Positions 18,510-27,899 of a stretch of 64,000 nt of DNA are shown in pieces (position 1 is the first letter of the stretch; each line of letters begins with the position of its first letter). The stretch is taken from contig NZ_CP121682.1 in assembly GCF_029760955.1 (NCBI RefSeq), forward strand, positions 7,334,501-7,398,500. The letters are read 5' to 3'. The notes below the pieces were generated by a model that was not told the DNA's origin, made no database searches, and saw nothing but the letters and a program-made list of their open reading frames with translations. The position numbers and the translations under genes were made by a program. This DNA comes from Streptomyces cathayae (GTDB lineage: Bacteria; Actinomycetota; Actinomycetes; Streptomycetales; Streptomycetaceae).

Positions 18510-19616
18510 TCACCGCCGCCGTCGCCGCTTCGTGGGCGGACGGGGCGGACGGGGCGGGCGGCTCCCCTGGAATGTGGGCACGGGGTCGGCTGCCCAGGGG
18601 CCGGCGGCCGTCTCATCGGAGTCGAGCAGGTCCTCGCCGTAAAGATCGTGCAGCCAGTTGGACTGGTAGATGGTGTCGAGGTAGCGCTCGCCGAGATCCG
18701 GGGCGATGGCCACCGCGGTGAGTTCACGCGTGTCGTGGTCGTCCAGCCAGCGCATCGCGCCGCTGACGACCGTGCCGGTGGAGCCGCCGAAGAGGAACCC
18801 CCGTCTGGCCAGGCGATGGCACATACGGATGGTGTCCGTCTCCTCGACGCGTACCACCTCGTCCACGTAGGACTCGTCGAGCAGCGGCGGAGGCATGCTC
18901 ATGCCGAGCCCGGGAATCATGCGGCGGCCCGGCGCGCCACCGAAGGTCACCGAACCGACGCTGTCCACCGCGACGATCCGTACCGGCCGGTGCCACTGGC
19001 GGAAATAGCGTGCGCAGCCCATCAGAGTTCCGGTGGTGCCGGCGCCGACGAACAGCACGTCCAGGTGCGGGAATTGCTGGGCGATCTCCGGCGCCGTTTT
19101 GCGGTAGTGCGCCTTCCAGTTGCCCGGATTGGTGTACTGACTGAGCCACACATACCGGTCATCGGAATCGCACAGCGCACGGACGTAGTCGATCCGCGCG
19201 CTCAGAAAGCCGCCTTCGGCGTCCGAGCCGGCGATGATGTGCACCCGGCTGCCCAGTGCCTCCATCAGAAGCCTGGTCGACAGGTTGCAGCGTGAGTCCG
19301 TCACGCACAGGAACCGGTAGCCCTTGCTCGCCGCGATCATGCTCAGCGCCACGCCTAGGTTGCCGGACGAGGACTCGACCAGGATCGAATCCGGTGTGAG
19401 CTCTCCGTCCCGTTCGGCGGCTTCCACCATCTCGGTCGCGGCCTTCAGCTTGATCGAGCCGGCGAAGTTGAAACCCTCGCACTTCAGGAACAGGGGACGC
19501 CCGAAGAGAGGCTCGAGGCCGACGTAGAGCTGGGATTCGTTGAAGGCGTGGGGAGAGGATACGACAGGCACGACGGCCTCCTCCTCGTCTGCGGCAGGGC
19601 GCTCCCGGCCGGTCAT
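18510..19616 (-). CDS. sbnA: SbnA-like N-(2-amino-2-carboxyethyl)-L-glutamate synthase
   Basis: This 368-residue PLP enzyme of the cysteine-synthase fold has the PLP lysine Lys56 in FNFAGSIKLKAA, the substrate loop VESSSGNLGVALS and the PLP-phosphate glycine loop VGAGTTGTLMG. It matches SbnA-type enzymes, which join O-phospho-L-serine and L-glutamate to ACEGA, the first step to L-2,3-diaminopropionate. The last 30 residues are a Pro/Arg-rich tail (PPRPPRPPTKRRRRR) beyond the usual family end. The start ATG overlaps the SbnB-like stop (ATGA). It is last in the operon. Plain cysteine synthase is the alternative, but the SbnB partner settles it. Confidence 0.92.
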   Translation of the reverse strand: MTGRERPAADEEEAVVPVVSSPHAFNESQLYVGLEPLFGRPLFLKCEGFNFAGSIKLKAATEMVEAAERDGELTPDSILVESSSGNLGVALSMIAASKGYRFLCVTDSRCNLSTRLLMEALGSRVHIIAGSDAEGGFLSARIDYVRALCDSDDRYVWLSQYTNPGNWKAHYRKTAPEIAQQFPHLDVLFVGAGTTGTLMGCARYFRQWHRPVRIVAVDSVGSVTFGGAPGRRMIPGLGMSMPPPLLDESYVDEVVRVEETDTIRMCHRLARRGFLFGGSTGTVVSGAMRWLDDHDTRELTAVAIAPDLGERYLDTIYQSNWLHDLYGEDLLDSDETAAGPWAADPVPTFQGSRPPRPPRPPTKRRRRR

Positions 19617-20683
19617 CCGTGACGGCGCAGTTCGTGGAAGAAGTCATCGACGACGTGCAGTTCTCCCGAGCGGACCAGTTCGTCGTAGACGTACTTGCCG
19701 ACCGCGAGGTCGAGCACCCCGAGGCCGAAGGGTGAGAACACCACCGGCCGGCCCGTGGGCACTGTCACCCGCCCGGCCATCACGTCGTCCAACGTGCCCT
19801 GCAGGAAGTCCCGGTTGCCCGTGAGCTGCTCGGCCAGATGCGGCGAGGTGCCGGCCTTCAGGCAGTGCTCGACGTCATCCACGACATTGGTCGAGGCGAG
19901 AACGATCTCCGGCGCGAGGTCGCGCAGCGACACGTGCAGAACCACGGGATTGTGCGAGAACCACGTGAGGTCGCTGACGTGCGGCTCACCGGCGACGGTG
20001 GCGAAGACCACCAGGTCGCTGCCGCGGATCAGCTCCTCGGCACTGTGGTGCACCGTGATCCGGCCTGTGGTGCCCGACTGCCCGAGGTAGTGGCGGAACC
20101 CTGCCGTGCTGTCGGCGGACAGGTCGTACAGGCCTGTCTCGTCGAACGACCAGCCGTTGCCGACCAGGAACGTGTGGATGTAGCGGGCGATCAGGCCCGT
20201 CCCGAAGAACCCGACGCGCGTGGGCCGTGGCCGGTCCCGGCTGAGGCGATCCGCGGCCAGCACCGCGGACGCGGCCGTCCGGGTGGCGCTGATGATGGAA
20301 CTCTCCAGGCAGGCGAACGGGTAGCCGGTCTCCTGGTCGTTGAGGATCAGCACGGCGGACGCCCGGGGGATGCCGGCCTGCACGTTCTCCGGGAAACTGG
20401 AGATCCACTTCACGCCGTCCACCTGTACGTGCCCGCCGATCGAGGCCGGCAGCGCGATGATCCGGGAGGTCGGACGGTCGGGAAACCGCAGGAAGTACGA
20501 CGGCGGGTTCACCGAGTCACCGGCACCGTGCAGCCGGTAGGTGACCTCGGCCAACTCGACGAGCTGCTTCTCGCGCCCCTCCAGCACCTGCTGGACCTGG
20601 GCACCGGAGATCACCGCGAAGGGCCGCACGCTGTGCGGTCCGCCTGTCGCGGACGCCGTCACGGAGGCGGGGACGCCGGTCAT
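19613..20683 (-). CDS. sbnB: SbnB-like N-(2-amino-2-carboxyethyl)-L-glutamate dehydrogenase (Dap-forming)
   Basis: This protein of about 356 residues belongs to the ornithine cyclodeaminase/mu-crystallin family. The Rossmann motif is GFFGTGLIARYIH; VKWISSFPENVQAGIPRASA and NDQETGYPFACLE are the SbnB-type substrate loops. SbnB oxidatively splits ACEGA with NAD to give L-2,3-diaminopropionate and 2-oxoglutarate. With the SbnA partner this provides Dap for the NRPS genes just upstream. ATG 20683 overlaps the oxygenase stop (ATGA) and its own stop overlaps the sbnA start, so three genes are translationally coupled. A longer upstream start to 20830 would run into the oxygenase gene. Confidence 0.93.
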   Translation of the reverse strand: MTGVPASVTASATGGPHSVRPFAVISGAQVQQVLEGREKQLVELAEVTYRLHGAGDSVNPPSYFLRFPDRPTSRIIALPASIGGHVQVDGVKWISSFPENVQAGIPRASAVLILNDQETGYPFACLESSIISATRTAASAVLAADRLSRDRPRPTRVGFFGTGLIARYIHTFLVGNGWSFDETGLYDLSADSTAGFRHYLGQSGTTGRITVHHSAEELIRGSDLVVFATVAGEPHVSDLTWFSHNPVVLHVSLRDLAPEIVLASTNVVDDVEHCLKAGTSPHLAEQLTGNRDFLQGTLDDVMAGRVTVPTGRPVVFSPFGLGVLDLAVGKYVYDELVRSGELHVVDDFFHELRRHG

Positions 20684-21687
20684 CGGGCGGTCACCTCGAA
20701 GGCCGGCGAACAGTCGGACATCCGTACCGGGTCGGCCATCGCGACGAGCACGTCGCGCGGTCCCTCGAAGGGCTCCCGGCTGTGCGCGGTGCGCAGGTTG
20801 TCGACGATCATCAGATCGCCGGCCCGCCACGGCTCGCGTGCGGTGTGGATCTCGTAGACCTTGTTGAGCAGTTGCACCACGTCCTCACCGATCGGGTCGC
20901 CGCTTCCGAAACGGGTGTTGAACGGCAGCCCGTCGGCTCCGTAGACCTCGACGAGGTACTCGCGGACCTCGGGGGCCAAGGTCCACTCGTTGAGGAACGC
21001 GACCTGGTTGAACCAGCAGCGCCGCCCGGTGACCGGATGGCGCATCACGGCGCTGCGGCGCTGCCTGGTGCGCAGGGTCCCGTCGGGCTGCCATGCGAAC
21101 TCGATGGCGTTGGCGCGGCAGTACCTCTCGACGGCATCCCGCTCGTCGGTGCCGAACGCCTCGACGAGGGAGCACCCGATCTCGTCGTTGTAGCTGCGGG
21201 TGAGCAGCCAGCCCTCCCGCTCGAACCGCTCGGTCAACGCGGTGGGCAGTTCCTCGAGCACACTCGCCGCGTCGGCCACTCCGGTCGCCCCGCCCCGGTC
21301 GGGCGCGGTGAGGCAGGCGAACAGCATCAGACCGGGGAACTCGAGCGTGTAACTCTGTTCGTGGTGCATGCACATCGGCTGGTTCGGCGGCCACTGCGCC
21401 GAGGAGTACACGCCGTCGGCATAGGTCCGCCGAGGTGCGAAAGCCTCCCGCTCGGCCATCAGACCGGTGCTCAGCCGCTCGAAGACGGCACCGGCCCCGG
21501 CCACATCACGCAGCCCGAGGCCGCGGATCAGGAGGCAGCCGTGCTCGGCGACGACGGCGCGCAGCGCCTCCCGGTGCTCGGCTGCCCAGCGTGGCGCGTC
21601 GCCGGTGATCTCGGTGAGCAGTACCGGAGGCCGTCCGGGCTGGAGTTCGACCTCGTCGAGCAGCGACGCCGGGGAGATGAAGGACAT
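20680..21687 (-). CDS. TauD/TfdA-type Fe(II)/2-oxoglutarate oxygenase (SyrP-like)
   Basis: This 335-residue non-haem iron oxygenase has an HxE metal motif in MCMHHEQSYTLEFPG (His108, Glu110) and the distal His302 in DNLRTAHSREPFEG; Arg311 or Arg322 could hold 2-oxoglutarate. The motif and length match SyrP-like and clavaminate-synthase-like hydroxylases, which hydroxylate amino acids, sometimes while bound to a carrier protein. In this operon the likely substrate is Dap or the NRPS-bound residue, so a beta-hydroxylated or otherwise oxidised monomer is possible. Another option is hydroxylation of the finished product. The gene follows the NRPS by 36 bp and overlaps sbnB by 4. Confidence 0.88.
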   Translation of the reverse strand: MSFISPASLLDEVELQPGRPPVLLTEITGDAPRWAAEHREALRAVVAEHGCLLIRGLGLRDVAGAGAVFERLSTGLMAEREAFAPRRTYADGVYSSAQWPPNQPMCMHHEQSYTLEFPGLMLFACLTAPDRGGATGVADAASVLEELPTALTERFEREGWLLTRSYNDEIGCSLVEAFGTDERDAVERYCRANAIEFAWQPDGTLRTRQRRSAVMRHPVTGRRCWFNQVAFLNEWTLAPEVREYLVEVYGADGLPFNTRFGSGDPIGEDVVQLLNKVYEIHTAREPWRAGDLMIVDNLRTAHSREPFEGPRDVLVAMADPVRMSDCSPAFEVTAR

Positions 21688-21723
21688 CCTGATTTCCTTT
21701 CAGTGTGCAGCTGGGTGTGCCGC

Positions 21724-24700
21724 TCAGGAGGCAGGCAGTAGTTCGACGGTGCGCAGCACGGCCTGCGCTGCCTCGGACGGACGGCTGCGCAGGAAGTAGT
21801 GGCCGCCCGTGGCGAGTTCCTGCAGATCGACGTGGACCGCGAGGAGCTCCCAGTCACGGTGGCGTCGCGGGTGATCAGCCGTGATCGGGTCGTCGGTGGC
21901 GACGACCACGGTGACCGGCACGGACAACTTCACCGCCGGGGGAGCGTCGAGGAGATCTGCGAAACAGCGGTGCGCGGACACGCAGTCGTGCCGGTAGGCC
22001 GCACCGATGTGCTCGGCGCGCCGCGCGTCCAGCTCATGGAGCTCGGCGTAGCCGCTGTCCGCACTCAGCCTCGCGGCGATCTCGGCGTCGCTCAGCCCGG
22101 TCAGCTCGGTGACCGCGGCGCGCCGGTCGGCGGCATCGCCGAGCAACTGCGCGCCGATGAAGACCCGCCGGACTTCCACCCCGTGCGCGTCCAGCTGTCC
22201 GGCCGTCTGCACGGCGAAAGCCGCGCCCGACGAGTGCCCCCACAACAGGACTCCGCGCAGGCCACGTTCAGTGATCTCGGCGACGACCTGAGCCACCACA
22301 TCCGCCATCGACGCGAAAGGCTCGCTCGGGGCGGCCACGTCGTGACCGGGCAGCTCGACGGCGTAGACCGCGAGCCCGCTGCCCTGCAGGGCCCTGGCCA
22401 TCGGCTGGAAGTTCACCGCGTTGCCGCCGGCGTAGGGGAAACACACCAGGGCACCAGCCGGCGCACCGTCCGGTTCGTACAACGGCTGGAGCAGTCCGGA
22501 ACGCCGATCGGACCTGCCGTCGACCAGCGCGGCCAGATCGGCGAGGACCGGATGACGGGTCACGTCCTTGAGCGACACCGCGCGGTCCAGGCTGATCGCC
22601 AGCTTCACAGCCGACAGCGATGTGCCGCCCCGGTCGAAGAAGTGGGCCCGTCGGTCGATCTGAGCCTGCGGGATGCCGAGCACCTCCGCCCAAGCCGCCG
22701 CCAGCCGCCGCTCGGTCGGCGTACCCGGCATGGGGGAGTCTTCTTCACCGTCCTCGACGACGTCCGGTTCGGCCACGAGTGCTGCCAGTGCCCTCTTGTC
22801 GGTCTTGCCGTTGGCGGTCAGCGGCAGCCTTTCCCGCCAGTGGAAGGCCGACGGCACCATGTACTCCGGCAGCGACTCACCCAGCCGGCCCCGCAGGTCC
22901 TCGACGGGGAGCGGCGTCGGGCCGGAGTAGAAGGCCACAAGGCGCTTGCCCCGGCCGGGCGGCTCGGTGACCACCACCGCACCGTCGCGGACGCCGGGGA
23001 CCTGCAGCAGGGTGTTCTCGATCTCGCCGATCTCGATCCTGAAGCCACGGATCTTGACCTGGGTGTCGCGGCGTCCGAGGAACTCCAGCTTGCCCTCGGG
23101 CAGCCAGCGGCCGTGGTCGCCACTGCGGTAGAGCCGGGCTCCCTCGCGGTGCGGATCGGGCATGAAAGCCTGCTTGGTGCGGTCGGGGTCGTTGACGTAT
23201 CCACGACCCACGCAGACGCCGGAGAAGACGATCTCGCCGGGGGCGCCGAGCGGTACCGGTGACAGCTGTTCGTCGACGACGTAGACGTGCACATTGGCGA
23301 CGGGGGGACCGAGCGGGACCCGTTCGCGGTCCGGCACCCGGTCCAGGACCTCGTGGTTGGTGTCGTCGCAGGTCTCGGTCAAGCCGTAGGCGTTGACCAG
23401 CTTGATGCCGGGCTGGGCCGCGAACCAGCGCTGCGTGAGCTCCTTCTTCAACGCCTCACCGGTGACGGACACGCACCGCAGGCCGGGCAGCTCGCGCGGG
23501 TGCTGCTCCAGATAGGTCAGGACGACTTCGAGGTACGACGGCACGACCTGGAGCACGGTGACCCGACCGCGGTCGATCCTGTCGACGAACCGCTGGACGT
23601 CCAGGATCACCTCCTGCTCGACCAGCAGGGTCCGCCCACCCACCAGAAGGGCGGACAACAGTTGCCACAACGAGATGTCGAAGCACTGCGGGGCGGTCTG
23701 GGCGACCACCTGTCCCTCGTGGACATCGAGCTCCAGGTCCTCGATCTTGGCGTAGAGGTGGTTGAGCATCCCCGCGTGTTCGCACATCGCGCCCTTGGGC
23801 TCTCCGGTGGAGCCGGAGGTGAAGTAGATGTAGGCGAGTCGGTCCGGTGCGACGGCGATGCCCAGGTCGTCGTCGCGGCCACCCTCGTCGTACGCCGTAG
23901 CGATGAAGAGCTTCTGGACTCCCGGCAGCGAGTCCAGGGCCTGGTCGAGGGAGTCGGTGCTCGTGGGTTCGGTGAGCACGAGCCCGCACGCGGCACGGGA
24001 GAGCATGGCCGCGATGCGATCGGCCGGGAAACGCGGGTCGACGGGCAGGTACACGCCTCCGGCCTTGAAGACCGCGAGGACGGAGGCCATCCAGTCCAGG
24101 TTCCTCCCGGTCACCACCGCGACGACCCCCTCACGGCGCAGCCCCCGCGCCAGCAGGGCTCGTCCCAGCCGGTTGGCACGTGCGTTGAGCTCCTGATAGG
24201 TCCACTCCCGGTCGCCGTGCACGGCGGCGACGGCCTTCGGGTGCAGCCTCACCCGCTGTTCGAACAGCTCGTGCATCCGGGCGTCCGGCAGGGTACGGCG
24301 CGGCCCGGACAGCCCTTCGAGCTGGAACCGGAACTCCTCGTCGGAGAGCAGGCTCTGCCGCGCGTGCTCGGCATCCGGATCCGCGGCGATGAGCGCGAGC
24401 GCGGTGAGGTGGTAACCGGCGATCCTGGCGGCGTGGTCCGCGTCGAGTACGTCGGTCCGGTACCGCAGTCGCAGCGTGGGCCGGCCACTGTGCTCGGAGA
24501 ACGCCGTCCACAGCACGGTGCCTTCGGCGAGATCGCCGGCGACGTCCGTCGGGCGGGGACCGGGGACCGGATGCGGATCGAGGACGGTCTCGGCCGACGG
24601 TTCGGCGAGGTCCAGCTCGCGTCTGAGTCCGTCGACCGGAAAGTCCTTGTGCGACAGCAGTTCCGATACGACGCGATGGGTGTCGGCCAGGAGCGCCCGC

Positions 24701-25014
24701 CACGATGCCGGTGCGGTCGTCAGCCGGCAGGGCAACGGCCGGCCGCCCTCCTCCACGACGTGGCCGGTCATGACCTCGTGCTCGCCCGACAGTGCGGCGA
24801 GTACCTTGGCGTGCGCGGCCAGCATCACGGAGCCGAGAGGCATCGTGAGGTCCTCCGCCAACCGGCGCAAGGCGTTCATGACATCGTCCGGAATCGTGGC
24901 CTCGTGCTCGTCGACACCCGCCACCGGACGGAGCGTCCACCGAGGGATCGTGGTGGATCCGCCGGTGACGAGCACACCGCGCCAGAATTCCCGGTCCGCC
25001 CATCGCGTTGCCAT
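21724..25014 (-). CDS. Single-module NRPS: half-condensation, adenylation, PCP, thioesterase
   Basis: This 1096-residue enzyme starts with only the C-terminal half of a condensation-type domain (about 1-240; no HHxxxDG motif). The A domain (about 250-740) shows YFTSGSTGEPKGAM, CFDISLWQLLS, NAYGLTETCDDTNHE and YRSGDHGRWLPEG, with the A10 lysine in LTANGKTDKRAL. A PCP follows (FFDRGGTSLSAV), then a type-I-like TE (LLWGHSSGAAFAVQ; GHSSG). Aligned by eye to PheA, the specificity residues read D-I-W-Q-S-T-A-D-D-K; the paired Asp residues suit a basic side chain such as Dap, which is an inference. The ATG at 25014 follows GAGAGGGA. The gene supplies the only A domain in the operon and so must also be considered the loader for the A-less Pls-like protein. 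Confidence 0.92.
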   Translation of the reverse strand: MATRWADREFWRGVLVTGGSTTIPRWTLRPVAGVDEHEATIPDDVMNALRRLAEDLTMPLGSVMLAAHAKVLAALSGEHEVMTGHVVEEGGRPLPCRLTTAPASWRALLADTHRVVSELLSHKDFPVDGLRRELDLAEPSAETVLDPHPVPGPRPTDVAGDLAEGTVLWTAFSEHSGRPTLRLRYRTDVLDADHAARIAGYHLTALALIAADPDAEHARQSLLSDEEFRFQLEGLSGPRRTLPDARMHELFEQRVRLHPKAVAAVHGDREWTYQELNARANRLGRALLARGLRREGVVAVVTGRNLDWMASVLAVFKAGGVYLPVDPRFPADRIAAMLSRAACGLVLTEPTSTDSLDQALDSLPGVQKLFIATAYDEGGRDDDLGIAVAPDRLAYIYFTSGSTGEPKGAMCEHAGMLNHLYAKIEDLELDVHEGQVVAQTAPQCFDISLWQLLSALLVGGRTLLVEQEVILDVQRFVDRIDRGRVTVLQVVPSYLEVVLTYLEQHPRELPGLRCVSVTGEALKKELTQRWFAAQPGIKLVNAYGLTETCDDTNHEVLDRVPDRERVPLGPPVANVHVYVVDEQLSPVPLGAPGEIVFSGVCVGRGYVNDPDRTKQAFMPDPHREGARLYRSGDHGRWLPEGKLEFLGRRDTQVKIRGFRIEIGEIENTLLQVPGVRDGAVVVTEPPGRGKRLVAFYSGPTPLPVEDLRGRLGESLPEYMVPSAFHWRERLPLTANGKTDKRALAALVAEPDVVEDGEEDSPMPGTPTERRLAAAWAEVLGIPQAQIDRRAHFFDRGGTSLSAVKLAISLDRAVSLKDVTRHPVLADLAALVDGRSDRRSGLLQPLYEPDGAPAGALVCFPYAGGNAVNFQPMARALQGSGLAVYAVELPGHDVAAPSEPFASMADVVAQVVAEITERGLRGVLLWGHSSGAAFAVQTAGQLDAHGVEVRRVFIGAQLLGDAADRRAAVTELTGLSDAEIAARLSADSGYAELHELDARRAEHIGAAYRHDCVSAHRCFADLLDAPPAVKLSVPVTVVVATDDPITADHPRRHRDWELLAVHVDLQELATGGHYFLRSRPSEAAQAVLRTVELLPAS

Positions 25015-25155
25015 CGATCAGTCCCTCTCCACTCGCCGTGGCCACCCTGTCCGTCGCCGCCGACCAGGCCGGCTCCTCCGCCTTCGCCGCTGTCGGCAGA
25101 CCGCCGGGCCTGACTGCCCGGCCGGTCGAGCCGACTCGACCAAGAGGGTCCTGTG

Positions 25156-27738
25156 CTACTCCTGCCGCGTCAGCGCCGGCGGCCGACCGGGGGCGTCGCT
25201 CGTCTCCGTGGCCGGGTTGCCACCCCACCGCGCGTACGGCGGGACTTCCTCGCCCTTCATGAGGAAGGAGTCGGGCGCGAGTACCGAGCCGTCACCCATC
25301 GTCACTCCGTAGTGGACGTGGGAGCCGACACCGAGGGTGCATCCGTCCCCTATCGCGCTGCGGTCGGACTTGAAGGTGCCGTCCTCCTGCGAGTGGCATT
25401 GGATCTTGCTCCCCGCATTGAGGGTGCAGTCGTCCCCGATGGTGGTGAGCATCCGCTCCGTCAGATAGCAGCCGTCGTCGAAGACCCTGCTGCCGAGACG
25501 GACCCCCAGGAGCCGCCAGATCACGTTCTTGAAGGGGGTGCCGTTGAAGATGTTGAGGTACTCGTCAGGGACCTTCCACAGACGCTCGTGCCACCAGAAG
25601 TACGGGTCGTAGATGGAGCACAACTGCGGCCGCAGCCCGCGGAAAGCCACGATGGCGCGCTCCACCAGTACGAAATAGAGGGGAGTGAGTACCAGACTGA
25701 CCACCAGGAACGCCGCGATCGCCACATGCCCGAAGGAGTCGTACACTTCGACATTCGCGAGGGCGAGCACGGTGATGACGAAGAGGAAAAACCACCGTAC
25801 GAGCAGGAAGAGGAGCATCGAGCGGATATTGAAGCGGTTCTTGGCAGCGAGGTTGCGATACAACTCGGTTCCGGTCCGCATGTGGTCGAACCGCAGGTCG
25901 CGCTCCACCGAACGGGGAATCTCGAAGCACGGCGAGCCGAGCAGACCCACCCCCTCACGCACCTCGCCGTCGAGGGGAACCATCACCTTCGTCGCGAGAA
26001 GGCAGTTGTCGCCCGTCTTCGCCCCGGACGGATACGCGATGTTGTTCCCGAGGAAGTTGTGCCGTCCGATCGACGTCCGGGACACCCGGAAAGACGTACT
26101 CGAGAAGTCGGCATTGACGATCGACAGACCGTCAGCAATCATCGTGCCGCTGCCGACGGAGGACAGATACGGGGTCTCGTGCTGTACTTCCGTGCCGAAG
26201 TTGGACCCCGTCTGCTCCACCTGCGACAGGTTGTATCCGAGGCCGCGCAGGTAGTGGACGATGTAGGAGCTGTCACCGAAGAGCCATGTGAAGAACTTCA
26301 CGTTGGTGATGCGCGCGATCGCCCGGTGCATCGAGTAGTGAAAGCCGTACAGCGGATATATCTTGTCCGGCTCGATCAGCAGATTCAGCAGGCGCGGCAC
26401 GGTGAACAGGGCGACGATGCCCACAACGGCGAAACCGAGGAACAGGACGCAGGACGCGATCAGCGCGTCGGCATAGAGCTCCGCCGACACGAGCCCCGTC
26501 GTGCCCGGGGCCAGTCGGTCGTTCAGTGCCGGGACTTCCGTCAACAGCATGTACAGGCCCCCGACGGCCAACGGCACGGAGAGGAAGAACAGCTGACCCA
26601 CTGTGGCGAGGCCGAAGCCGGCCCGGCGCAAAGTGCCGCACCTGGCGGGCGGGATCCGCACGTAGTCGAACTCTGTGCGCTGCGCCGGAGAACCGTGCCA
26701 CCGCTGGTCGTCGGGGACCGCCTGACCGCTGTGCAGTGATGACGTATGACCGAGTTGCGCCCCGTCGCCCATCGACGTGGCGATGTCGAGCACGGTCTTC
26801 TCACCGATGAACACATTCCGGCCAAGGGTGACCGGGCCCGTCTGGATACGGCCGGCGTGCGCCCGGTAGCAAGAGAAGAACGACTCCTTGCGGATCACCG
26901 TGCCGGCGCCGATCGTGAGCAGGTCGGTGCAGACCGGAACGTTGCGCGAGAGGATCGTGACACCCGTCCCGATGCGTGCGCCGAGTGCCCTCAGGTAGAG
27001 CACATACAGGGGATTGCCGACGAAGAGGACCATCGGGTTGGCGTGGAGCAGTACCTTGACGGTCCAGAAGCGCAGGTAAGTCAGACCCCAGACCGGGAAC
27101 TCGCGTTCTTTCCATCGGCCGATGAGGATCCATTTGGCCGCGATCGGGAAAGCGCACATGCCGATGAAGCCGGCACCGCCGAAGACGACCGATCGCAGGT
27201 AGATGTCCGTCACGCTCGAGCCGGTGGATATCCATGCATAACCATGTGCGGCAAGGAGTGCGGCGAGGAAGGAATATCCCAGGAAAAGCAGAAACTGCAG
27301 CACTCCGCAAAGGGCGTACTGCAGCGTGCCGACCGAAGTCGTGGGTCCAGAGGCCGACGGGTCCGGCGAGCCGGCGGGAGCGGGTGCGGCAGCGATGCCG
27401 GCTCCGGCGTCGGCACTGGTGTCGGTGAGTGCCGACGCCAGACCGCGGATCGTCCGGTGAAGGTAGACGTCCTTTATCGAAACCGACGGTAGATCCGCCC
27501 TTTTCCTGACGCGTGCACAGAACTGTGCCATCACCAGTGAATTGGCGCCCAGGTCGTCGAAGAAGTTGGCGTCGACCGAAACCCGCTCCACGCCCACGAC
27601 ACCGGCGAGAACCTCGGCGAGATCCCTTTCCGCGGCTGTCGACGGACTGTTTTCTTTCGACGGGCCGTGCGTCCTGTGCTTGGCGGATCCAGATCTATCC
27701 GGCACGCCCGTCAGGGACTCGGCAGACTTCTCCAGCAT
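25156..27738 (-). CDS. Pls/PosA-type membrane NRPS body lacking an adenylation domain
   Basis: This 860-residue protein has an N-terminal PCP (about 35-110; FFDDLGANSLVMAQF, Ser67 as the phosphopantetheine site). Six membrane segments then alternate with three cytoplasmic domains rich in hexapeptide-like turns (IGTGVTILSRN, IGEKTVLDIA, IGRHNFLGNN, IGDGCTLGVG). This is the exact body plan of epsilon-polylysine synthetase (A-T-TM-C1-TM-C2-TM-C3, the TIGR02353 terminal domain) without the A domain. In Pls the three domains string amino acids together through side-chain amines. The start ATG 27738 has AAGGAG six bases upstream; a GTG 21 bases earlier is less likely. It is the first gene of the operon. 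The missing A domain must act in trans, probably from the NRPS gene downstream. Confidence 0.93.
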   Translation of the reverse strand: MLEKSAESLTGVPDRSGSAKHRTHGPSKENSPSTAAERDLAEVLAGVVGVERVSVDANFFDDLGANSLVMAQFCARVRKRADLPSVSIKDVYLHRTIRGLASALTDTSADAGAGIAAAPAPAGSPDPSASGPTTSVGTLQYALCGVLQFLLFLGYSFLAALLAAHGYAWISTGSSVTDIYLRSVVFGGAGFIGMCAFPIAAKWILIGRWKEREFPVWGLTYLRFWTVKVLLHANPMVLFVGNPLYVLYLRALGARIGTGVTILSRNVPVCTDLLTIGAGTVIRKESFFSCYRAHAGRIQTGPVTLGRNVFIGEKTVLDIATSMGDGAQLGHTSSLHSGQAVPDDQRWHGSPAQRTEFDYVRIPPARCGTLRRAGFGLATVGQLFFLSVPLAVGGLYMLLTEVPALNDRLAPGTTGLVSAELYADALIASCVLFLGFAVVGIVALFTVPRLLNLLIEPDKIYPLYGFHYSMHRAIARITNVKFFTWLFGDSSYIVHYLRGLGYNLSQVEQTGSNFGTEVQHETPYLSSVGSGTMIADGLSIVNADFSSTSFRVSRTSIGRHNFLGNNIAYPSGAKTGDNCLLATKVMVPLDGEVREGVGLLGSPCFEIPRSVERDLRFDHMRTGTELYRNLAAKNRFNIRSMLLFLLVRWFFLFVITVLALANVEVYDSFGHVAIAAFLVVSLVLTPLYFVLVERAIVAFRGLRPQLCSIYDPYFWWHERLWKVPDEYLNIFNGTPFKNVIWRLLGVRLGSRVFDDGCYLTERMLTTIGDDCTLNAGSKIQCHSQEDGTFKSDRSAIGDGCTLGVGSHVHYGVTMGDGSVLAPDSFLMKGEEVPPYARWGGNPATETSDAPGRPPALTRQE

Positions 27739-27899
27739 GCAAGCTCCTTGAGCACTCACGGAACCATCACGCTCCAGTCTCTGTCGTCCACCGACGGGGT
27801 GCCACTCGAATCGACTACGCAGCGCGACATCAGGAGTCGTCGATGCCGGGGATCCGGCCGCAACGGCCTGGCGCCCGGTCCGCGGAGCCGGTGTGTGCT

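Noticed and set aside
18510..20683. Staphyloferrin-B-type siderophore cluster (from SbnA and SbnB)
   Set aside because: No IucA/IucC-type synthetases, no decarboxylase and no siderophore uptake genes are present; Dap supply for the NRPS/Pls genes explains the pair.
25156..27738. Ordinary epsilon-polylysine or poly-Dap synthetase
   Set aside because: Those enzymes carry an A domain before the PCP in one chain; here the protein starts about 40 residues before the PCP.
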